DNA from: Veillonella seminalis
GTDB lineage: Bacteria; Bacillota; Negativicutes; Veillonellales; Veillonellaceae
Direction of reading: 5' to 3'
NCBI RefSeq assembly: GCF_003992065.1
Contig: NZ_RQUZ01000002.1
Location: 1-64,000 of the forward strand
DNA length: 64,000 nt
In this document: piece after piece, positions 18,175 to 27,104 of the stretch
Layout of the letters: every line of letters starts with the position of its first letter
How positions within the stretch are numbered: the stretch's first letter is position 1
The notes under the pieces: generated by a model
What the model saw: the letters and a program-made list of their open reading frames with translations, nothing else
Databases searched by the model: none
What the model was told of the DNA's origin: nothing
Program-made: the position numbers and the translations under genes

Positions 18175-19656
18175 ATGCACAATCAATTCTCGATTATTCT
18201 CGCCTTTGCCATCTATCTGGGTTTGATGATGTACATCGGCATTTATTATTATCGAAAGTCACGTAATCTGAGTGATTATATTTTAGGAGGTCGTAAGCTC
18301 GGCCCGTGGATCACTTCCATGAGTGCGGAGGCTTCCGATATGAGCGGTTGGATGCTCATGGGCTTACCGGGTTTTGCCTACAGCACGGGGATTTCCGCTA
18401 TCTGGATTGCCATCGGCCTCGCCGGCGGTACCGGGCTGAACTGGGCCTTTGTATCAAAGCGCTTACGCAACCATACGGAAGTGGCCAATAACAGTTTAAC
18501 CATTCCGGACTATTTGAAAAATCGTTTCCGCGACACATCACGAATCTTACCGATTGTATCTGCTATTTTTATAATTATTTTCTTCTTAATATACACATCA
18601 TCGGGATTTGTGGCCGGCGGTAAACTCTTTACCACTATTTTCGGACTTGATTATCATATATCCCTTCTCATTACAGCGGGCGTTGTTATTTTCTACACCT
18701 TCCTCGGTGGTTTCTTAGCCGTAAGTTGGACCGACTTTATTCAGGGCACCATGATGTTCTTTGCAATTTTGTTAATTCCTACCGCAGCCGCTTTTACTAT
18801 GAACGGTCCGGTCAATACGGCTCATTTAATCGCCACGGAATTTCCGCAAGGACTTTCTATCTGGGGCCCCGAAGCCGACACCTATACCTTGGTTATCGGC
18901 ATTATTTCTTCCGTAGCTTGGGGGCTCGGCTATTTCGGACAACCGCACATTTTGGTGCGGTTCATGGCTATCTCCGATGCCCGTGAACTAAAAAAGGCCA
19001 CCAACATCGCCATGGTTTGGGTTGTTATTTCCCTCGTAGCCGCCGTTATGGTCGGGCTCGTAGGTAAAGTATTCCTCAGTACTCCGCTCACCGGTGCCGA
19101 TGTGGAAAAAGTATTCCTCGTTATGAACGAAAAACTCTTCCCACCATTTATAGCCGGCCTTGTATGGTCCGCCGTATTGGCGGCCATCATGAGTACCGCT
19201 TCCGGTCAATTATTGGTAACTGCGTCTTCCGTTTCCCAAGATTTGTATAAAAACATCGTCGGTCATCGCACCAGCGATCAAGAATTGGTACTTATCAGCC
19301 GTATTACGGTTCTCGTTATTTCCGCCATTGCTTTATGGCTGGCCCTCGATCCGAACAGTTACATTTTAACCATGGTAGCCTATGCTTGGGCCGGTTTTGG
19401 TGCCGCTTTCGGCCCTGCCATTTTGCTCTCCCTCTTCTGGCGCCGTATGACCTTAAAAGGTTGTGTAGCCGGTATCGTTGTGGGCGGCTTGACAGTGCTT
19501 ATTTGGAAACAATTCGGCTGGTTCGGTATTTACGAAATCGTACCGGGCTTCCTCTTCTCCCTCATCGCCATTTATGTGGTAAGTCTTTTAGATAATCCGC
19601 CTTCGAAAGAAATTACCGATGAGTTTGACGAAGCACAACGTATGCATATCTTATAA
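18175..19656 (+). CDS. putP: Sodium/proline symporter (SSS family)
   Basis: Inner-membrane Na+-coupled transporter of the solute:sodium symporter family; best match by motif is proline uptake. About 493 residues with some 12-13 hydrophobic segments. Typical PutP features are YILGGRKLGPWITSMSAEASDMSGWMLMG split over the first loop, an SGFVAGGKLF segment, and the GYFGQPHILVRFMA signature. A GTG at 18163 is in frame but sits inside the G-rich ribosome site, so ATG at 18175 is preferred. Followed by a strong terminator. Substrate inferred from family only. Confidence 0.88.
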   Translation: MHNQFSIILAFAIYLGLMMYIGIYYYRKSRNLSDYILGGRKLGPWITSMSAEASDMSGWMLMGLPGFAYSTGISAIWIAIGLAGGTGLNWAFVSKRLRNHTEVANNSLTIPDYLKNRFRDTSRILPIVSAIFIIIFFLIYTSSGFVAGGKLFTTIFGLDYHISLLITAGVVIFYTFLGGFLAVSWTDFIQGTMMFFAILLIPTAAAFTMNGPVNTAHLIATEFPQGLSIWGPEADTYTLVIGIISSVAWGLGYFGQPHILVRFMAISDARELKKATNIAMVWVVISLVAAVMVGLVGKVFLSTPLTGADVEKVFLVMNEKLFPPFIAGLVWSAVLAAIMSTASGQLLVTASSVSQDLYKNIVGHRTSDQELVLISRITVLVISAIALWLALDPNSYILTMVAYAWAGFGAAFGPAILLSLFWRRMTLKGCVAGIVVGGLTVLIWKQFGWFGIYEIVPGFLFSLIAIYVVSLLDNPPSKEITDEFDEAQRMHIL

Positions 19657-19706
19657 AAATAAATAAAATCTGTAGTCTTTATTAAACTATGGTACTCAAT
19701 AACAGC

Positions 19707-19738
19707 AAAAAGCTGAGGCAAATGCCTCAGCTTTTTTA
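19707..19738 (+). terminator. Terminator after putP, likely bidirectional
   Basis: Stem AAAAGCTGAGGC / GCCTCAGCTTTT with a 3-base loop and a T run on the plus side, located between convergent putP and the WG-repeat gene; the flanking A run would also serve the minus-strand gene. Confidence 0.92.
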
Positions 19739-19779
19739 TTTTATCTACGCTTTATCTATGCTAACAATGATTTTTAAAT

Positions 19780-21321
19780 TTAACGGAATATCATGATATT
19801 TTCGCCGGTAGGAACAATAAACTGAATATCTTTGTAGATCGGTTCAACGAGCCATTGACCTTCTACATTCATAATCCCCCATTTACCGCCCACTTTTACG
19901 GCTGAAAATTCATCGGCAAAATTAGATACCGCCTGAATCTTAATATCCTTGGCTTCAAATACGACTTTACCGTCTTTATCGATAATTTTATACCCTGTAA
20001 AACCGTCGCCTAACAAGGAGTCACCGGTAACCCAGGCAAAGCCTTCGGAACCGTAAAAAGTATGCTTAGCTCCTCTAGATAAACTAAACATTTCCTTACG
20101 AGTCGGTTCCATTTTATAAACGTGCTTACCGTCAGCTGCCGTAGCCACAATATAGCTGTCGTTCATAAAATCGATACCGTCATAAATAAACGGCAATACA
20201 TTCTTATTCGTCAAATAATTAAGGACACCGCGTTTTTCCGTATATTTATTCTTAAGCGCAATGTATGAATCGGAAAGATTAATGCCTTCAAACGTATAAT
20301 CACCAAACGGAATAAGGAAATTCCCCTTTTTATCAACCACAGCCAACTGATTGTCGTTTTCGATAATGGTACCGAATGGCATCATAGGATACACATAATC
20401 AAGTTTACTGTCCACTACAGTGCGGCCGTCACGATCGATATAACCACGCTTTACTTTGTCCCTGGCCACTGCAACGCCACCAAAGCCGTAAAAACCATCG
20501 TCATAATCGCCCCAGCCCAAATAACCGCCGTGGCCATGACCAACGCCGATGCCGATACCAAGTCCGCTGTCACCGCCGCCAAAAATACCGCCAATGGCAA
20601 GACCACCGAAGCCTCCGAATAGATTAAAACCGGATGCTTGACGTTCTATTTGCGCTAAACCGTCATTATATGGTGATACATAATCGGCTGCCACCGTAAA
20701 GAGTTCACTGCCCGTACCGTCAATACCGACAATTTGGCCCTTTTCTGTTTTAACAAACGCCCGATCTTCGCTGAATGAAACCACCACATCTTTATACTTT
20801 GGTGCAATCACGATTTGATCATTTACATTTTTAAAGCCATATCGCTTGGTACTTTCATCCTTAAACGGGAAATATAAATCGGAGGCATAGCCTTGACGCT
20901 TAATCATAGGGGCATCTAATTTCACGCCTACACCCTTATCTTTATCTTTCGGATTACTGAATACCAATTCATGGCCGCGGTTCGCACTGTTCACCGTTTT
21001 ATAAGCAGGTTGCACCACATACGCCCCTTTCGAGTCGAGCAGTCCATACCCTTCCTTGGTTTGCACAATGGCAAGGGCCCGGTTAACGGTTACATTGGCA
21101 TCTTCCCCTTTTACGGCACTGTCTGCCCGTGCTACACCGTCATTTCTTAGAGTCGGCCAAAGCCCGCCGTCATTCACGTAGGTAACCTCATCACTGAGTA
21201 CTACCGTGGCCGGCAAATAATTTACCGTATCGGTTATGGTCGCTTGACTCGAACCAAAACCTAAACAGAATGTACAAACGGCTGCTACGATCCATGTTTT
21301 TGTTCGCTTCGAAACTTTCAT
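19780..21321 (-). CDS. Exported WG-repeat protein with glycine-rich insert
   Basis: A 513-residue protein with an N-terminal signal peptide (basic KVSKRTK, then a hydrophobic stretch ending near SSQA). The rest is built of WG (KWG-leptin type) repeats, seen as YGLLDSKGAYVVQPAYK, GYIDRDGRTVV and KWGIMNVEGQWLVEPIYKDI. These usually form beta-propeller-like surfaces for protein or envelope interactions. Near the middle lies a glycine-rich insert of about 50 residues. Start chosen at 21321 because GGGAGGT lies 6 bases ahead; six residues of an upstream in-frame extension are dropped. Location is envelope or periplasm. Molecular role unknown. Confidence 0.75.
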   Translation of the reverse strand: MKVSKRTKTWIVAAVCTFCLGFGSSQATITDTVNYLPATVVLSDEVTYVNDGGLWPTLRNDGVARADSAVKGEDANVTVNRALAIVQTKEGYGLLDSKGAYVVQPAYKTVNSANRGHELVFSNPKDKDKGVGVKLDAPMIKRQGYASDLYFPFKDESTKRYGFKNVNDQIVIAPKYKDVVVSFSEDRAFVKTEKGQIVGIDGTGSELFTVAADYVSPYNDGLAQIERQASGFNLFGGFGGLAIGGIFGGGDSGLGIGIGVGHGHGGYLGWGDYDDGFYGFGGVAVARDKVKRGYIDRDGRTVVDSKLDYVYPMMPFGTIIENDNQLAVVDKKGNFLIPFGDYTFEGINLSDSYIALKNKYTEKRGVLNYLTNKNVLPFIYDGIDFMNDSYIVATAADGKHVYKMEPTRKEMFSLSRGAKHTFYGSEGFAWVTGDSLLGDGFTGYKIIDKDGKVVFEAKDIKIQAVSNFADEFSAVKVGGKWGIMNVEGQWLVEPIYKDIQFIVPTGENIMIFR

Positions 21322-21517
21322 TAAACTACCTCCCAACAAACATCAACTACCCACTTCACTTGTTAGTTACTCATATTATATGACGTGCCATTCAAATTAG
21401 CAATATAAGCTATCACTCTTATAATACAGTCCCACCCCATTTCCGGCTGTCACTCATCATCGTAATTATAAGGCAAAAAAGGCCAGCCAAATAGAACTTT
21501 ATATTCTATAAAGTCTA

Positions 21518-21546
21518 TTGACATATATTAACACTTGATATAGTAT
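21518..21546 (+). promoter_or_regulatory. amt promoter
   Basis: TTGACA (21518-21523), a 17-base spacer and TAGTAT (21541-21546). The -35 is consensus and spacing is ideal. Transcription would start near 21553, giving a leader of about 90 bases. Confidence 0.75.
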
Positions 21547-21551
21547 GTACG

Positions 21552-21563
21552 TGTAAGCTTACA
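21552..21563. promoter_or_regulatory. 12-bp perfect palindrome at the predicted amt transcription start
   Basis: TGTAAGCTTACA overlaps the expected +1 position. The TGTnA/TnACA ends recall GlnR/TnrA nitrogen-regulator half sites, but the spacing is shorter than their known 17-bp box. A repressor site is inferred. Confidence 0.45.
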
Positions 21564-21583
21564 AATAAAATAGTCAGGTAACG

Positions 21584-21623
21584 GCGTCTAGTTTTCAGAT
21601 GATTCTGAAACTAGGCGCTTTTT
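21584..21623 (+). terminator. Intrinsic terminator inside the amt leader (attenuator)
   Basis: A stem of GCGTCTAG... with ...CTAGGCGC (arms 21584-21598 and 21605-21618, one bulge and one G-U pair, 6-base loop) is followed at once by TTTTT. It lies between the promoter and the amt ribosome site, so it should stop transcription unless antiterminated. Confidence 0.75.
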
Positions 21624-21643
21624 GTTTATGAAAGGAGTCTATT

Positions 21644-22918
21644 ATGATAAGTAGTGATACAGGAAATACGGCATGGGTGCTCGTGTCGGCAACCCTAGTG
21701 TTCTTTATGATGCCGGGACTCGCCTTATTTTATGGAGGTATGGAGCGAAGTAAAAATGTACTTAATACAATTATGCAGAGCTTCTTTTTAATTGGTGTGA
21801 TTTCCGTGGAGTTTATGCTTATAGGATACCCATTAATTTTTGGCAACGATGTTGACGGTATCATTGGCAATCTTAATAAAATAGGACTTACCGGTACTGA
21901 AAATAATGTTATGGAAAGCGCGAATATTCCGGAAATGGCATTTATTGCATTCCAATGTATGTTTGCTATTATTACGCCGGCTATTATGAGTGGTTCAATT
22001 ACAGGGCGAATGCGTTTTGCACCGTTTGTCATATTTGCCGTTATTTGGTCCTTACTAATTTATAACACTATGGCCCATTGGGTATGGGGCGGTGGCTTCC
22101 TTGCAAAATTAGGGGCTCTCGACTTTGCCGGTGGTCTTGTTATTCATGTATTATCCGGTGTATCCGGTCTCGTACTTTGCTTATTATTAGGTCGGCGTCG
22201 CGGTTATGGGCACATGCCCATGCTACCTCATCATTTACCAATGACAGTCCTCGGCGGTGCCATATTATGGTTCGGTTGGTTCGGCTTTAATGCGGGCTCT
22301 GCTCTCGGAGCCGGTTCATTAGCAGCGAATGCCCTGTTAACAACTCAAATCTCGGCGGCTATAGGCATTGTCGATTGGGTATTGGCAGAACGGTATCATC
22401 GTGGGAAACCTACTGTATTGGGCACTGTATCCGGTGGTGTATCCGGCCTTGTTGCTATCACACCGGCAGCCGGTTTTGTAACCCCTGTAGCTGCTATTTT
22501 TGTTGGCTTAATTGGCGCTGTCTGTTGTTATGCGGCTGTAGCCATTTTGAAGAATAAACTTGGCTATGATGATTCCCTTGATGCTTTTGGTATTCATGGC
22601 ATAGGAGATATACGGGGAGCTATTGCGACCGGTTCATTTGCTACGGTTACGGTGAATCCGGATGGTGCCAACGGTTTATTCTATGGTGGCAATTTATTGC
22701 TGCCTCAATTAATTTCTATCGCTGCAGCTGTTATTTTTTCTGTTATTGGCACGGTTGTCATTTTTAAAGTAATTAGTCTCTTTATGGATATGCGTGTCAG
22801 CATTGGCGCTGAATCTTTAGGAGTTGATATTAGTGAGCATGGTGAAGAAGCGTATAATCAATCTGAATTTAAGAGCAGTGGCCGTTTTATAACGTCTAAT
22901 CACCATTCATTAGTATAG
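21644..22918 (+). CDS. amt: Ammonium transporter (Amt/MEP family)
   Basis: Inner-membrane trimeric ammonium channel. The 424-residue protein has about 11 transmembrane segments and the core family features: FFMMPGLALFYGGM at the N-terminus, the Amt signature around DFAGGLVIHVLSG (first pore His) and AFGIHGIGDIRGAI (second pore His). The latter has Asp where most family members have Gly, a minor variant. No signal peptide is seen. The partner PII gene follows about 70 bases downstream, the usual amtB-glnK order for nitrogen control, but is interrupted. AAAGGAG lies ahead of the ATG. Confidence 0.94.
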   Translation: MISSDTGNTAWVLVSATLVFFMMPGLALFYGGMERSKNVLNTIMQSFFLIGVISVEFMLIGYPLIFGNDVDGIIGNLNKIGLTGTENNVMESANIPEMAFIAFQCMFAIITPAIMSGSITGRMRFAPFVIFAVIWSLLIYNTMAHWVWGGGFLAKLGALDFAGGLVIHVLSGVSGLVLCLLLGRRRGYGHMPMLPHHLPMTVLGGAILWFGWFGFNAGSALGAGSLAANALLTTQISAAIGIVDWVLAERYHRGKPTVLGTVSGGVSGLVAITPAAGFVTPVAAIFVGLIGAVCCYAAVAILKNKLGYDDSLDAFGIHGIGDIRGAIATGSFATVTVNPDGANGLFYGGNLLLPQLISIAAAVIFSVIGTVVIFKVISLFMDMRVSIGAESLGVDISEHGEEAYNQSEFKSSGRFITSNHHSLV

Positions 22919-22989
22919 AAGGGTTTTAATGAAAACAGATTTTACAACCTATACATTAGTGTTGATTAAAATACAAAGGATGTGATAGC

Positions 22990-23352
22990 GTGAAACGGAT
23001 GAAAAAAGTAGATATAATTGCTCGAGCAGAACAATTAGAAGATTTAAAAATAGCTTTAAATCGCATAGGTGTTCAAGGTATGACGGTCTCTCAAGTATTT
23101 GGATGCGGATAACAAAAAGGACATACAGAAGTATATCGTGGGAAAGAATATGCTGTAAATTTAGTACCTATGGTAAAAGTAGAAACAGTTGTATGTGATA
23201 TACCGGTTGATCTTGTTATGAATACGGCTCGTGATACTTTGCAAACCGGTGAAGTCGGCGACGGTAAGATTTTTGTATATGATGTGGAAGATTCTATGCG
23301 GATTCGAACCGGTACACGCGGAACAAAAGCTGTAACTGATGATGAAGTATAG
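22990..23352 (+). pseudogene. glnB/glnK-like: Nitrogen regulatory protein PII, interrupted by an in-frame TAA
   Basis: Conceptual translation gives a complete PII protein (about 117 codons from ATG 22999, 120 from GTG 22990, which has the better-spaced AAAGGA site). It runs from KKVDIIARAEQLEDLK through GMTVSQVFGCG, then TAA at 23110-23112, then QKGHTEVYRGKEYAVNLV with the T-loop Tyr, and on to the C-terminal DGKIFVYDVEDSMRIRTG and a TAG. The TAA replaces the one residue between GCG and QKG. No frameshift or second stop exists. Single-base changes from TTA, CAA, AAA and several other codons could make it. It may be a fresh null allele, a sequencing error, or (least likely) readthrough. Confidence 0.9.
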
Positions 23353-23392
23353 TATATGGAGAAAATGGGCTGTAACAAAATCCCCCTAAAAC

Positions 23393-23440
23393 CAAGAATG
23401 CGGCTTGAGGACACTTAGGTATCTTCAAGCCGCATTCTTG
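23393..23440. repeat. 16-bp perfect hairpin after the PII gene
   Basis: Arms CAAGAATGCGGCTTGA and TCAAGCCGCATTCTTG pair without mismatch around a 16-base loop. It lacks a strong T run. It stands just before the bidirectional terminator. Confidence 0.75.
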
Positions 23441-23454
23441 TTATATTGGTATAA

Positions 23455-23481
23455 GAAAAAAGGCCCCGAAGGGCCTTTTTT
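23455..23481. terminator. Bidirectional terminator between the PII gene and nifJ
   Basis: Stem AAAAAAGGCCC / GGGCCTTTTTT with a CGAA loop between convergent transcription units; A and T runs serve both directions. Confidence 0.9.
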
Positions 23482-23573
23482 TATAATATAGGTCGAGACT
23501 GATTACCTGTTAAGGTAATTTTACACTCTACATTGTAGTTGTAACAGTCTCAATACCTATATGCTGTTTTGAA

Positions 23574-26500
23574 TTATTGTACTTCGTCAAAACCTTTCTG
23601 AAGACGTACATAGCTCTTACGACGTTCGATAGCGTCACGTTCAGTTTTAGCGAACAATTCTTCAGCCATTTCAGGAGCAGCTTTCTTCAAGGATGCATAA
23701 CGAACTTCGTTCATTAAGAAATCGTGGAAGCTTTCAGTTGGTTCTTTGGAATCCAAGCTGAATGGGTTTTTACCTGCTTCTTTAAGAGCTGGGTTGTAAC
23801 GATAGAGATCCCAGTAACCTGCTGCAACTGCACGGCGCTGTTCTTCCTGAGCGTTACCCATACCGCCTTTAATACCATGGTTGATACATGGAGCGTAAGC
23901 AATGATCAAGGATGGACCTGGATATGCTTCAGCTTCGGTAATAGCTTTCATCAACTGGTTCTTATCAGCACCCATGGATACTTGAGCTACATATACATAG
24001 CCATAAGACATAGCCATCATGCCAAGGTCTTTCTTCTTAGTACGTTTACCGCTGGCAGCGAACTGAGCTACAGCTGCTGTATGAGTGGATTTAGAAGACT
24101 GACCGCCGGTGTTGGAGTAAACTTCGGTATCGAATACGAATACGTTGATATCTTCGCCGGATGCCAATACATGGTCAAGACCACCGAAACCGATATCATA
24201 TGCCCAACCGTCACCACCGAAGATCCATTGGGAACGTTTTACTAAGTATTGTTTCTTAGCTAACATTTCTTTAACTTCAGGAGTCTGTTCAGCAGCTTCC
24301 AATTCTTTAACTAAAGCGGCAACGCGTTCACGGGAACCTTCGCCCTGGTCTTTAGCAGCTACCCAGTTTTCAATAGCTTCTTTCAAGCTTGGAGCTGCAT
24401 TTTCAGCAACAACCTGAGCTGTTTCAGCCAACTGAGCGCGAACTTTGTTAGCACCAACTAACATACCATAGCCGTATTCAGCGTTGTCTTCGAACAAGGA
24501 GTTAGCCCATGCAGGACCGAAGCCTTCCTGGTTAGTAGTGTATGGAGATGCAGGCATGGAAGCACCCCAGATAGAGGAACAACCGGTTGCATTGGCAATA
24601 ACCATACGGTCACCGAACAATTGAGTAATCAAACGAGCATATGGAGTTTCACCACAACCTGCGCAAGCGCCGGAGAACTCGAGAAGTGGAGTTTCGAACT
24701 GGCTGCCTTTAACAGTTTCTTTCTTCATTGGGTTAGTTTTCTTAGGTAATTTAACTGCATAATCCCAAGTTTCAGCAAATTCCATTTCGCCGTCGATAGG
24801 ACGCATTTCAATAGCTTTGCCTTTAGGGGAAGGACAGATATTTACACAGTTGGAGCAACCTAAGCAGTCAAGTGGAGATACAGCAATACGGAATTGAAGA
24901 TCTTTAGCACCTAAAGCAGGGATTGCTTCAAAGTTGTCGGGACCGGCAGCTACTTCTTCAGCTGTTGCCAATACAGGACGGATAGTTGCGTGCGGACATA
25001 CGAACGCACATTGGTTACATTGGATACAGTTTTCTTTGATCCAGTGTGGAACAAAGAGAGCAGCACCACGTTTTTCATAAGCAGCAGTACCTGCAGGTAA
25101 AGTACCGTCTTCGAAACCGGTGAAAGTACTTACAGGTAAATCATAACCTGCTTGAGCATTTACAGGGTTAGCAATGTTTTCTACATAGCTTGGGCAAGAC
25201 TGGCAACCAGGTTTAACTTCTTTAGCACCGTTGTCAACAGCGTCTTTCCAAGATGCAGGAACGTCGATTTTAACAAGAGCGCCAACGCCTTTGTCGATTG
25301 CGGCATTGTTCATGTCAACAACGTTCTGACCTTTTTTACCGTAAGTTTTTTCTACGGAGTCTTTAAGGTATTCAATTGCTTTATCTACAGGGATGATGTT
25401 TGTCAATTTGAAGAATGCAGCCTGACAAATCATGTTGATACGGCCGCCTAAGCCGATTTCACGAGCAATTTCAGCAGCATTGATGATGTAGAAGTTTAAT
25501 TCTTTTTCAGCAATGGTACGGCGAAGTTTTGCAGGTAATTTTTCTTCTAATTCTTCAGGAGTCCAAGTACAGTTCAAGAGGAATGTACCGCCTTTTTTGA
25601 TACCGCGAAGAAGGTCATATTCATGAACATAGGACTGACGATGACAAGCGATGAATTCAGGTTCTGTTACGAGGTAAGGTTTGTTGATTGGAGTCTTACC
25701 GAAACGAAGGTGAGACATCGTTACGCCACCGGATTTTTTGGAGTCATAATCGAAGTATGCTTGAGCATACATATCAGTGTAGTCACCGATGATTTTGATA
25801 GCGGATTTGTTGGCACCTACAGTACCGTCAGAACCGAAGCCCCAGAATTTGCAACCGGTTAAACCTTCTGCAGTAATGGATACGCCTTCAGCACGTTTCA
25901 AGGACAAGTTGGTTACGTCATCTTCGATACCCAAAGTGAAGAAACGTTTAGGAGCATCAGCAAGCATGTTATCGAATACAGATACGATATCTGCAGGGAT
26001 AACGTCTTTGGAGCTCAAACCATAACGACCGCCATATACTTTAGCATTGATATCGTTCTGTACTAAAGCAGCCTGTACGTCGAGGAATAAAGGTTCAGCC
26101 AAAGCACCAGGTTCTTTAGTGCGGTCTAATACAGCAATGCGTTCTACTGTCTTAGGCAAAGCAGCTACGAAACGATCGGTAGCGAATGGACGGAACAAGT
26201 GCACTGTTACCAAACCAACTTTGCGACCTTGTTTGTTCAAGTAGTCAACAGTTTCTTCTACTACCTGGCAGCTGGAACCCATAGCTACGATAACGTCGGT
26301 AGCATCAGGAGCACCGGTGTAGTTGAACAACTGATAGTTACGGCCGGTAATTTTGTTGATTTCAGCCATGTAATGTTCTACTACGTTTGGAACTTCAAGG
26401 TAGAATGGGTTGGAAGCTTCGCGATGCTGGAAGTAAATATCAGGGTTTTCAGCAGTACCGCGAGTTACAGGAGCATCAGGATTTAAAGCGCGTTTACGGA

Positions 26501-27104
26501 ATTCTTCAACTGCTTCCATATCTACTAATGGTTTTAATTCGTCATAGTCAAGAACTTCAATTTTCTGAATTTCATGAGAAGTACGGAAACCATCGAAGAA
26601 GTTGATGAATGGTACGCGAGTTTTAATAGCTGTCAAGTGAGCTACAGGAGAAAGGTCCATAACTTCCTGTACGGATGCTTCGGAAAGCATTGCACAACCT
26701 GCGGCACGAGACGCCATAACGTCCTGGTGGTCACCAAAAATGGCCAATGCGTGTGCAGCAAGAGCACGAGCTGCTACATGGAATACGCCAGGTAATAATT
26801 CACCGGCTACTTTGTACAAGTTAGGGAGCATTAACAATAAACCTTGAGAGGAAGTGAATGTAGTTGTTAAAGCACCTGCTTGTAAGGAACCGTGTACAGC
26901 AGCGGCAGCACCGGCTTCAGATTGCATTTCTACAACCTGTACTGTATGGCCGAAAATGTTTTTACGACCTGTTGCAGCCCAGTCATCAACGTGTTCCGGC
27001 ATTGGAGAAGACGGAGTGATTGGGTAAATCGCTGCTACTTCAGTAAAACCGTATGCAACGTGAGCCGCAGCCTGGTTGCCGTCCATAGTTTTCATTTTAC
27101 GCAT
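23574..27104 (-). CDS. nifJ: Pyruvate:ferredoxin (flavodoxin) oxidoreductase
   Basis: Oxidises pyruvate plus CoA to acetyl-CoA, CO2 and reduced ferredoxin; the central step of anaerobic pyruvate or lactate metabolism. All domains are fused in one 1176-residue chain: domain I (AAIYPITPSSPMPEHVDDWA), domain II, an EKR-type linker, a ferredoxin domain with two 4Fe4S motifs (CIQCNQC near 693, CLGCSNC near 746), the CAGCGE proximal cluster and the thiamine diphosphate site (GGDGWAYDIGFGGLDH near 963, then SNTGGQ). The start is fixed by AAGGAGG ten bases upstream. A LysR gene is divergent across a 620-base gap. Confidence 0.96.
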   Translation of the reverse strand: MRKMKTMDGNQAAAHVAYGFTEVAAIYPITPSSPMPEHVDDWAATGRKNIFGHTVQVVEMQSEAGAAAAVHGSLQAGALTTTFTSSQGLLLMLPNLYKVAGELLPGVFHVAARALAAHALAIFGDHQDVMASRAAGCAMLSEASVQEVMDLSPVAHLTAIKTRVPFINFFDGFRTSHEIQKIEVLDYDELKPLVDMEAVEEFRKRALNPDAPVTRGTAENPDIYFQHREASNPFYLEVPNVVEHYMAEINKITGRNYQLFNYTGAPDATDVIVAMGSSCQVVEETVDYLNKQGRKVGLVTVHLFRPFATDRFVAALPKTVERIAVLDRTKEPGALAEPLFLDVQAALVQNDINAKVYGGRYGLSSKDVIPADIVSVFDNMLADAPKRFFTLGIEDDVTNLSLKRAEGVSITAEGLTGCKFWGFGSDGTVGANKSAIKIIGDYTDMYAQAYFDYDSKKSGGVTMSHLRFGKTPINKPYLVTEPEFIACHRQSYVHEYDLLRGIKKGGTFLLNCTWTPEELEEKLPAKLRRTIAEKELNFYIINAAEIAREIGLGGRINMICQAAFFKLTNIIPVDKAIEYLKDSVEKTYGKKGQNVVDMNNAAIDKGVGALVKIDVPASWKDAVDNGAKEVKPGCQSCPSYVENIANPVNAQAGYDLPVSTFTGFEDGTLPAGTAAYEKRGAALFVPHWIKENCIQCNQCAFVCPHATIRPVLATAEEVAAGPDNFEAIPALGAKDLQFRIAVSPLDCLGCSNCVNICPSPKGKAIEMRPIDGEMEFAETWDYAVKLPKKTNPMKKETVKGSQFETPLLEFSGACAGCGETPYARLITQLFGDRMVIANATGCSSIWGASMPASPYTTNQEGFGPAWANSLFEDNAEYGYGMLVGANKVRAQLAETAQVVAENAAPSLKEAIENWVAAKDQGEGSRERVAALVKELEAAEQTPEVKEMLAKKQYLVKRSQWIFGGDGWAYDIGFGGLDHVLASGEDINVFVFDTEVYSNTGGQSSKSTHTAAVAQFAASGKRTKKKDLGMMAMSYGYVYVAQVSMGADKNQLMKAITEAEAYPGPSLIIAYAPCINHGIKGGMGNAQEEQRRAVAAGYWDLYRYNPALKEAGKNPFSLDSKEPTESFHDFLMNEVRYASLKKAAPEMAEELFAKTERDAIERRKSYVRLQKGFDEVQ

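Larger units (their letters stand above)
21322..21643. other. Intergenic region and amt leader
   Basis: This 322-base gap lies between the divergent WG-repeat gene and amt. It carries the amt promoter (21518-21546), a palindrome (21552-21563), an attenuator-like hairpin (21584-21623) and the AAAGGAG ribosome site. Nothing clear is seen in 21322-21500 apart from an AT-rich promoter zone for the WG gene. Confidence 0.6.
22919..23573. other. Region between amt and nifJ: interrupted PII gene and two hairpins
   Basis: No intact gene lies between the two. It holds the PII pseudogene (22990-23352), a long perfect hairpin (23393-23440), a bidirectional terminator (23455-23481), and 92 bases without visible features before the nifJ stop. 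Confidence 0.8.

Noticed and set aside
22990-23352. The PII stop as selenocysteine or pyrrolysine recoding
   Set aside because: The codon is TAA, not TGA or TAG, and no recoding element is evident. Nonsense mutation or sequencing error is simpler.
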